DNA of 64,000 nt from Orobanche coerulescens. Taxonomy: Eukaryota; Streptophyta; Magnoliopsida; Lamiales; Orobanchaceae. A model generated the notes under the pieces. The model had not been told where the DNA came from. It made no database searches and saw only the letters and a list, made by a program, of their open reading frames with translations. Each line of letters opens with the position of its first letter. Position 1 is the first letter of the stretch. Location of the stretch: positions 141,800,858-141,864,857 of the forward strand of contig CM065812.1 in assembly GCA_033398695.1 (NCBI GenBank), read 5' to 3'. The position numbers and the translations under genes are program-made. Positions 56,233-64,000 of this stretch are shown here, piece by piece.

Positions 56233-57841
56233 TGTTAGGAATACTTATTATATTTTAAGGATGTCATCCCTGTATTTAATTGATTATTCAAATGTATGTT
56301 TTAATTACTTGGCAAAATGTAAAGAAGAACCAAATGAGTATCTTCTATAGGCCAGATTAAGTATAGTTGAATACTTGGCAGAATGTAAAGAAGAACCAAA
56401 TGAGTATCTTCTGTAGGCCATGAAAGTTAGGCTTAAAATCAGGCAAGTAAAAATCACAGAGAAGTTCAAATATCACGCGAGTTTTGGTCAAATAGATACA
56501 TCAGAGAGGTTTAACCAAACACTGCAGAAAGCCGAGTTGCAGATAACTTCAATCAGAGAAGTCTTGGTCAACTCAACTGTTCAGAGAAGGTTGACCATAG
56601 ACGACTTATCATTAGACAACGTTCTGCAGAAAAGTGATTTATCAGAGAAGTCCTGGTCAACTCAATTATCAGAGAAGTTTGACCAACTACAGTCAAGTGA
56701 TCAGACGAAGTCAAATCAACTGAAGTTTGACCATTAGATCAGATAAGTTCATCAGATCAGAAGACTTCAGATCAAAGAAGATTAGTCGGGACAGAGAACT
56801 TCATCTCAGAGAAATTCCATCATAGAAGTCCTACATCAGACAATGATGACTGTACGAGATCAGATAAGTGATCAGCCAAGTAATCCAGTCCACGTCAGCA
56901 TGCGTTGAAAAGTCAATAATCACGGAAAGTCACATGCAGGCGTAGAGAGACAAACTGGAGAGATTCCCGAAAAGAAATGAATTAAATAATTCATCGAGAC
57001 CCACCACTGAAGACTTTAATCATATTATAATCTAAAGCTTTTGCGCCACAACGTGAAAGTCTTCACAACGGTCGAAAATGGATTAAAATAAGGGAATCCA
57101 GCCTTGCAACGTTCGGAAAGAAAAACAAAGAAGTCTATTTTTCCAACGGACGGATTTGTTACAGGAAATGCAATGGCTATGAAGGAAGCTCAAGGATCAT
57201 ACTATATATCCGAAGATATGAACTGAGAAAAGTATAATGCGAACAACACTTACAAGTGATCAAAGCAATCAAAGCAATCAAAGCGAACAATAGCATCGTG
57301 AAAGAGCAAGAGTTCAAAAGTTTTTATTTGAAGAAGCTCTTAGTTGGAGAAGACAATCACTCGTGTCTTTAAAACCTGAGTTCGGGGTACTTCACTGGTT
57401 GAAGTTCGAGAGACTGTAAAGGCATCTAAGGATCGTAGATCAAGAGGTGCAATGCAGTCAAATGGAGTTGCAACGGCAAGGAATTCCATTGGTTGGAAGC
57501 TATTGTAATTGGTTGAATCACTGTAATATTTATCACTGGTTGAGAATTATCATCTCCAACTAGTTTGGAGAAAGTGGATCAGTAGAGGATTACCCTCTGA
57601 GACCACTGTAACTGCCTGCGTGTTTTACTGCTTTAATCGTCATACTTACCTGCTGCATACATATTTACTGTTCCATTGTTTTAGTATTTGCTATCGTCAT
57701 CAGTTGACTTCCGTATACCTGTCTACAGACGAATTCAAGTCATCTGTACCTATCAACTGAGAAACTCATACTTTGTGGAAAAGAGGTTCAATAAGTCTAT
57801 TCACCCCCCTAGACTTATTCCTGGACGACTTGTGATCTACA
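56233..57841 (+). repeat. COP-D 5' LTR
   Basis: The LTR is 1609 bp. Features: a 66-bp direct duplication starting at 56307 and 56373, a cluster of W-box cores (56486-56732), many AGAGAAG repeats, and a likely TATA box (CTATATATCC) near 57200. The end is set by the primer site TGGTATCAGAG at 57844-57854. Confidence 0.82.
56486..56732 (+). promoter_or_regulatory. Cluster of six W-box cores in COP-D U3
   Basis: TTGACC or its complement GGTCAA at 56486-56491, 56566-56571, 56591-56596, 56655-56660, 56679-56684 and 56727-56732. TTGAC[C/T] is the binding core of plant WRKY factors. The copies sit in degenerate repeats containing TCAGAGAAG. Confidence 0.7.
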
Positions 57842-57925
57842 AGTGGTATCAGAGAGGTTGGTTCAATTTTTCAGAACCAAATCTATATATCGAGGATATA
57901 TATTTTTTAATCTCTCATTTTAAAA

Positions 57926-58861
57926 ATGGAATACATGCAACACATGCATTCTAGGTTACCTGTTTTTTCAGTTGACGAGTATGATATTTGGAAGATAAGG
58001 ATGCAGACACATTTATCTTCCATCCATGATGACATGTGGTGCATAATTGAAGACGACCCTTTCACCATCGAGAAGGACAACTCCCCATAAGAAATTGTAG
58101 CTGGGAAGCCAGAGAAGATCCCTAGGAAGAGGACGGAGCTGACCTCAGAAGAAACAATGCTGGCCGACCTTGACAACCGGGCTAGAGATGTGCTGTATCA
58201 GACTCTTAACCAATCAACAATAGTCAAGATCAAGAATTGCAAGAATGACAAAGAAATTTAGGATACTCTAGCTGTGATGTGCGAAGGAACAGAGCTAATA
58301 AAAGAAAACAAGTTGTCAATCGCTATCCAAAAGTTTGACAACTTCAAGATGAAGAATGGCGAGTCTATCGACCAAGTAGATATAAGATTCACAGAGATAA
58401 TTAATGAAATTAATTCTCTAGGAAAAACATATGGCAATAGGGTGATGGCCCTGAAAGTTCTAAGATCTCTCAACCCATAATGGAGTATGAAGGCAGTGGC
58501 CATGAGAGAGTCCAATGATCTTAACAAGATAAAGATCCAGGAGCTGTTCTCCGACCTAAAGGCTTATGAGTTTGAGCTTCCAAGTTCATCATTAACCGAT
58601 CTTGCAGAGAAAGGAATAGCGTTTGTAGCCGAGTCGCCCGCCAAGAGCTTATCTAATGTCAAGCCTCCAAATCCCCTATTTTTTGAGGAAGAAATGGCTT
58701 TTATCATGCAAAGATTCAGCAACTTCAGGAAGAATTACTCCAAGTATAAGAAGAATTATAAAAAAAACCCAAGGAGAAATAAAAAAGATGGAAGGTGGAG
58801 TGCTACAATTTCCACAAAACAGGATACATTCAAATTGACTGTCCTGATCTCAAAAGGATGA
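57926..58861 (+). pseudogene. COP-D gag, N-terminal and central part
   Basis: The frame from ATG 57926 (MEYMQHMHSRLPVFSVDEYDIWKIRM) runs to 58861 with premature stops at about 58088, 58258 and 58478. It matches UBN2-type copia gag: ELTSEETMLADLDNRARDVLYQTLN, QKFDNFKMKNGESIDQVDIRF, VLRSL. The zinc knuckle falls in another frame near 58800-58840 and is degenerate (CYNFHKTGYIQIDC: second Cys is Phe, His is Tyr). Confidence 0.85.
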
Positions 58862-60060
58862 AGGCAAGAAAGAAGTGGGCAGAAAAGAAGACAAGAGAAA
58901 AACTTTCATTGGAGAAGACCAAGAGAGAGTAGAATCTAGCAGCGGATTCTTCTCTGATGACGATGAGGAGTACAACTGTCTGATGGCCAACTTAGATGAT
59001 GAAGAGGTAACATTCAAACCCTCAATTTTAAATAATAACAGATCAGACATGTCTCAGGATATGGACTTACATGAGTCTATCAATCAGCTTCTCAAAGATT
59101 TTGAGAAATTAAAATCGGCACACTTAACTGTATCAGGCAAGAAGACACAATTGCAAGATGAAAATAGGTAGCTGAAAAATAACTTTGAAAAAATCAGCCT
59201 AGAGATAAATAAAACCAAATTTGAATTTGAAAAACAGGCTGAAGATCGATTGAAAAACTAGGCTGATAATACTATAGCTGAGATCAAAAGACTAAATATT
59301 TTAAATAGTGAGAAATCAGCTGCACTTGCTCATGCTAAATCTGAGTTTGCTAAACTGACACAGCTAAGTAATACACAAGCTAAGTAGATAACCTCTCTCA
59401 AAGCATCTATAACCTTGGATGAGTTGTGTATGAATAAGAGGCCACTATATTCCAGATCAGGCCTTGGGTATGACCCCAACACTCCCTCTAGTCTAAAACT
59501 ACTTTTATTAAGGGAGAAACACTTGTCCCGTCTGCTGATTACAAACCTGTATTTAAAAATAGGCAGCAGCCAAGTGACAAGTTTAGGCAGCAGCCAAAGT
59601 ATACAAGGTAGCCACCTAGACATGAGACTAGGCAATGGCCAAGGCAGAAGCAGCAGCCTAGACAACATGCCCACTATTATCAAAGACTCCCCAAAAATAG
59701 ATTTCAAAATAGGAGGGGCAAATGGAAACCTCAAGTTTATCCAGATTTTCAAAATCAACAGGTGTGGAGACCTCAAAGATTTTATAAATGGTCTCAGACA
59801 AGATTTAGAAATGGCCCACACCACCAATATTATGAGGCATACCCAGTACACAATCCTAATCGAGGATATAGGCCCAAACCATACACACCTTTTAGGGGCA
59901 ACCAATATAACTTTCATAATCCAAGGAGAAATCAATCCTCCACGAAACCAACTAACCCTAAAGGACCTACACAGATTTGGGTACCTAAATCTCTACTTGT
60001 TTGATTACAGAAAAGGTGGAAGAACTACTACCACATCTCCACAAATTCAAATATACGAGG
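58862..60060 (+). pseudogene. COP-D gag C-terminal coiled-coil region
   Basis: 58875-59171 reads a basic start, then an acidic stretch (SSSGFFSDDDEEYNCLMANLDDEEV) and a helical region (ESINQLLKDFEKLKSAHL). It continues past a TAG at about 59170 through heptad-rich sequence to 59390, then the RSGLGYDPNTPS segment. 59415-60004 is Gln/Arg/Tyr-rich in broken frames and ends with QIWVPKSLL just before protease. Long coiled-coil gags of this type occur in SIRE-like copia. Confidence 0.75.
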
Positions 60061-60453
60061 GGAAAAATAGTTTGTAGATTCTGGATGCTCAAGGCACATG
60101 ACTGGGAACAATAAGGTATTGTCATATTACACTAAGGAAAGAGGCCCAGATGTAACCTTTGGAGATAGCTCTAGAGGACAAACAAAAGGTTTTGGAGAGC
60201 TGCAGAGAGGAAATATAATAATATCCAAAGTCCATTATGTCAAAGGGCTCAAGTACAACCTTTTGAGCATAAGTCAGTTTTGTGATGAGAAGAACCTAGT
60301 AGTCTTCACCATTTGGAAATGCATGGTGATATATATCCTATCTGGAGAAGTGAAGCTACAGGGAATCAGAAGGAGAGATGTCTACATGATAGACTGGAAC
60401 ATAGGAACTCCCAACACCTGTTTTCTATTCAAGACAATAGATGAGAATGGATG
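60061..60453 (+). pseudogene. COP-D protease and start of pre-integrase, truncated by GYP-E
   Basis: The frame reads FVDSGCSRHMTGN with catalytic Asp-Ser-Gly at 60077-60085, then VTFGDSSRGQTKGFGEL, KGLKYNLLSISQFCD and RRDVYMID, the usual copia protease to GAG-pre-integrase transition. It stops where GYP-E is inserted; the last codons to 60493 are GYP-E sequence. Confidence 0.85.
60449..60453. other. Predicted target-site duplication of GYP-E (GGATG)
   Basis: GGATG precedes the TGTAATACCC start of GYP-E. The partner copy must be outside the window. Confidence 0.6.
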
Positions 60454-60629
60454 TGTAATACCCTCGCCTTTAATATTGTATTTTATGATTTAAGCTAAGT
60501 ATTTTCGCACCATATCTGTGATGTTGTAGCAAGTATCGACGAATTATGTTAAGTTGGAATCATGGTCATTCATACTATATTAGTTGTTGGGTGATATTGG
60601 GAGAATTCCATTTATGCTTGTTATAGTAC

Positions 60630-60973
60630 TTAACGTACGTTAACCTGTCTTCATAACGTACGTTATGTATGTCGCCTTACGTACGTAACATCAATACGTT
60701 AACGTACGTAATGCGGGAGATCCTCCAGTGATCGCCTTTCGGTGGGGCCGAGCGGGGGTAGGTGGTCGGGAGTCGATCGCGACAGCCAAGTCAACGGGTA
60801 TTACGTACGTAATAGCTATATAGTTACGTACGTAACGAATTGCGTGTTTTGAGGCAGAAAGGTCTGATGAAATTGGTTACGTACATAATGATCATAAGAT
60901 TACGTACGTAAGGGCTATAACGTACGTTAACCACTTTCGTTAACGTACGTAATGCCGAGTTCAGATTATAAAA
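60630..60973 (+). promoter_or_regulatory. GYP-E U3 array of ACGTACGT palindromes and TATA box
   Basis: Ten sites. Perfect palindromes are at 60630-60643 (TTAACGTACGTTAA), 60652-60667 (CATAACGTACGTTATG), 60677-60688, 60799-60814 (TATTACGTACGTAATA) and 60823-60836. Others are near 60699, 60875, 60899, 60917 and 60939. TATAAAA follows at 60967-60973. Placement is the same as the TAGCG arrays in GYP-A, -B and -H. Confidence 0.87.
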
Positions 60974-63362
60974 GTATGACTTGCCATTCATTTCCTACTC
61001 GACCCTTTCAACCTCCCAACTGAGAAACGATTCCTTTCCCTTCCAACTTCGTTTCTAAGCCTTTCTAACTTGTGTTGGAGCTTCAGCACTTGATTGGTGA
61101 CTTGGAGAGTTAGAGATTGAAGTGTATCCCTTGAAGTGTTGGTGTTGTTCTTCATTTTAAGGTTGGTCTTTCTTTAACTCATATCAATTCCATGCTTATG
61201 ATGATGTTAGTAGATAAATACTTCACATAATGTTAGTTTAAACTAGTGCAAACATGATAAGTTAATTGAATCATGCTCAAACTAAGTGAAGATTAACATT
61301 GAAGGTATTAGTGTTACTTCTTGATGTAAATAACTTCATAATGTGATTGTGTTGATAATAACATACATAAAACCTGATATATAACATGATAATCGGAAGT
61401 TGATTATAGTCTCAACACTAGGAACATGTTAGGGATGATATCCTTAATGATTAAAAGTGGGAAATGTTAAATTTGTCTTGAACATTCAATTGATTCTTGA
61501 AGGTAGTATGGAACCATGATTTTTGGCCTCTAAAACCTTTGTAATAAAATTGTTGGAAAGATTATGTTAACCCTTTGAAGATGATCTTCACTAGATGGGA
61601 TGAAGTTACTTCAAAAATTTCAAGTATCCAATGATATAACTAGGCTTTTAATAAATTCTTCAAAGTAAAACAATGGATGTTGATAGAAGGGACCTTCATA
61701 TGTTCAAATTAATCGATTTCGTTAAAGGGTGTTAATCACTACATTAATAGGTTGATAATGTTCTTAAGAGGATTGTGTTGAATATGATGATACAAATGCG
61801 GTAGATGAGTAGCCGAATTCCATTTCATTAATCCGTGCGTGTTAAGAGACGTAAATTAAGATGATGTTCTTAGTGCACTAAAAACTTAAACTTATGTTTC
61901 ATATAGTAATCAAGTTTTGAATGTAGTCGTTGGTAAAATAATGAAGAACGTAATTAAACACAAACTTATATCGTAATTGGAAGTGTCGATGATTTGAAAA
62001 GATATTTTCACGATATTACATTGATAATAAACTAGACATCAAGTATTTGACATTAAGGTTAGAATATGTGAATGAACATGATAAACATACGATGATTTGT
62101 AATAAGAACATTAAAATGATCAATAGGATAATTGATTTATTCAAGTAAATTTACGAATATTATTTATGTAATAATACCGTTATCGTACGAATGTGTTGTT
62201 GAATGAATTACATTTCATTCAAGGTTGCTTGTTCACGTGAGTATTGTTAGATGAGGATACCGTTCGTTTGACCATTCAAAGAAGGATTATTCATCTACGG
62301 AATTGAGGCAAGTTATCTTGCTTGGTTATAATGATGGTTGAATTCTTGTGATTATTATGCGTTTCGTGTGTATGAAATGTTCTGATAATCTATGATTCGT
62401 GATATGGTGATACCCTTGATCGTTTTGTCATGGTGTTGGGGATGATATACCCGAAATTACCGTCCTTGTTGCCGTTAGTCCTTTTGAGCTTTGTTGACAC
62501 TTCGGTGAGTTGTTCGATTCCTTGGTAAAAGTGTAATTCGTTGAGTTTCGTTGTCATGTTGTATCGTGACATCTCTGGAGTCATATCTGCACGCCGATTG
62601 GTTATGTGTAGGATTTTTAGCCGGGCACTTGATGATCATGCGTGGATGTTTTCCGCATTTAGATCGTGCACACGAGACGTAGTTCGTGAGGCTAATTAGG
62701 TACATCGTCCCACATATATTCTGGATTCCGTATACGGGGTGGACATGTGCACGGACACATTTCCGGATCGGGCGTACTGTGACGTCCGTCTTGAGCCATA
62801 TTATATGGTCGTTCGTATATTTGGTTATGTTCGACAGTTGGGACTGATTGTTTATACGCCTTCGGGGTATATTCAGTAGTCGGTGGTTTTCTTTGAGATC
62901 AGTATATGTGAATTGTATAATGTCATGAGAATCATTATCATGTATAGCTGACCCTGTGGTTTGGGGCAAAATACTTGTATTTCAGGGCGAGGAAAGGGCA
63001 AGGCACAGGAGGAGCACAATGGCGACGGAGGATTCTGAAGTATGCTATTTCGGGGGCCCCGAGTCTTTTGGTTGTTCGGTTATGTTTTATTGTGACTTTC
63101 ACTTTATTTTGTGTCGGATGAATGTATTAAAATTTGTTAGGTACTGCCCATCGTCATATGGTCTGTACCGAATTTGGATCCTGTATATGTTTGCTCGTAT
63201 TTAAAGACATGAATAACTCATACTCCACACCGGGGTTTTGATAAATATTGTGGTACGGTGCCACGTTGTCAGATTATAAATGTATATTGTGATATCGCCT
63301 GGTGGGTCCCGGTAGGGGTCCACGACACTGTAATAGCCACTGCTGGGGTCACATGTAAGATG

Positions 63363-63374
63363 GTATCAGAGAGT
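63363..63374 (+). other. GYP-E primer-binding site
   Basis: TGGTATCAGAGA a few bases after the LTR end; Met-tRNA type. Confidence 0.85.
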
Positions 63375-63767
63375 GTGTTTTTATTTTGAGTCATTGTAGA
63401 ATCGAAATAACATCAAGAAACCTTCGTGCCATGTGTAACCTGTGCAAGCGCCTGACCCGTCAAATACGGTATGTTCTCATGAACCATAATTTGATTACTG
63501 GCATGATATTGACGATGTATTGGTCTCCTTACTTATCTTGGCATCTTGCTACCATGAGGTAAAATTCATCTGTTTGAGGTGAACCTAAATTAATTATGTG
63601 ATTGGAATTGTTTCGACTTGATGTTGATATGATATTGAGTGTGTAACACCCGTAGTGCAGTGATTCTTTACAAACCGCTTTGTTGGATAGGAAATTCCTG
63701 TTGCTATTAACTTAGCATGAATTATGATTGATAAATCGAATCGTACTTGTGACTTGATTCTTTCAGT

Positions 63768-64000
63768 ATGGAACGGCACCCGAGAGGCCGTGGCAGAGGG
63801 GGACGAGGCCGCGGAAGCGGCCGAATTCCGATACCACGAGCCAACAGCCGCGCGAATGTGGAACGAGTTCGCAGCGTGATTCGCCTTCTAGGGACCAATC
63901 ACACCACACCGGAGAGAATGCACGTGTCGATCCTTACACCGTGATGCGTGGCATGATGGCCTGAGATGACCCAAATGGGTCACCGATGGAAGCTATGCAG
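63768..64000 (+). pseudogene. GYP-E gag N-terminus, frameshifted
   Basis: ATG 63768 opens MERHPRGRGRGGRGRG and RIPIPRANSRAN, the same Arg/Gly-rich start as GYP-H gag. The frame then slips near 63860; the expected SRDSPSRDQSHH-type sequence is in another frame, and a stop follows in the first. The leader 63375-63767 shows no gene. Confidence 0.85.

Larger units (their letters stand above)
56233..60453 (+). mobile_element. COP-D: copia element, 5' LTR, gag and protease visible
   Basis: The LTR starts TGTTAGGAATAC at 56233 and ends at 57841, followed by a primer site and a long gag with coiled-coil region, then protease. GYP-E interrupts it at 60454, and the remainder (integrase, RT, 3' LTR) must lie right of the window. 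The long gag with a coiled coil and an IWVPK segment before protease resembles SIRE/Maximus-like copia; that assignment is tentative. Confidence 0.85.
60454..64000 (+). mobile_element. GYP-E: Tekay-type gypsy, 5' LTR and gag start, running off the window
   Basis: LTR 60454-63354 (TGTAATACCC..GGGGTCACA), primer site 63363-63374, leader, and a gag start related to GYP-H. The U5 end and the GA-rich block (62985-63060) match GYP-H and GYP-0, but U3 differs. The rest is beyond 64000. Confidence 0.88.

Noticed and set aside
1..64000. Host genes, tRNA, rRNA or organelle inserts
   Set aside because: Read through on both strands; all recognisable coding belongs to retrotransposons and no cloverleaf, rRNA or plastid/mitochondrial stretch was noticed. 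A covariance-model and protein search would be decisive.

Overview
This 64 kb window looks like gene-free, transposon-packed nuclear DNA of a flowering plant with a repeat-rich genome. Nearly every base can be assigned to one of ten LTR retrotransposons, mostly stacked inside one another. Plant origin is inferred from the lineages (Tat and Tekay/Del-type Ty3/gypsy, several Ty1/copia), the initiator-Met-tRNA-type primer sites and the long multi-kilobase LTRs. I cannot name the species. I saw no host gene, tRNA, rRNA or organelle insert. Element names (GYP-0, TAT-1 and so on) are mine.

Layout. (1) 1-888 is the 3' part of a Tekay-type LTR (GYP-0). (2) 889-42717 is the remains of one large Tat-lineage gypsy element (TAT-1) on the minus strand: 5' LTR and TGGCGCCG-type primer site near 42.2 kb, gag, protease, reverse transcriptase, RNase H, a second (archaeal-type) RNase H, integrase, two 54-bp tandem arrays, and an extra ORF in the opposite direction at 1.0-2.4 kb. 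It is split by GYP-A (2406-10464, TSD GTTTT), COP-G (13981-19091, TSD GTGCG) and COP-F (19380-39488, TSD ATTCG). COP-F is itself split by GYP-H (28481-39095, TSD GTCGG). (3) At 42718 an LTR of a gypsy family related to GYP-A (GYP-B) sits in the TAT-1 LTR. GYP-C (45619-56186) is inside GYP-B. COP-D (from 56233) entered GYP-B two bases before its predicted end. GYP-E (from 60454, TSD GGATG) entered COP-D and runs off the right edge.

No element in the window is intact. GYP-H and GYP-C carry complete sets of domains but are broken by stops, frameshifts or catalytic substitutions. GYP-A and COP-G are short elements with gag only, which would have needed proteins from relatives.

The most striking structure is regulatory. 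Five families (GYP-A, -B, -E, -H and the copia COP-G) carry 10 to 20 copies of a 12-16 bp palindrome of the type TTAGCGNNCGCTAA or TTACGTACGTAA, packed into the few hundred bases upstream of the TATA box. In GYP-A, GYP-B, GYP-C, TAT-1 and COP-G the TATA box lies inside or against a separate perfect inverted repeat. GYP-C also carries an unfamiliar acidic-tailed ORF between its primer site and gag.
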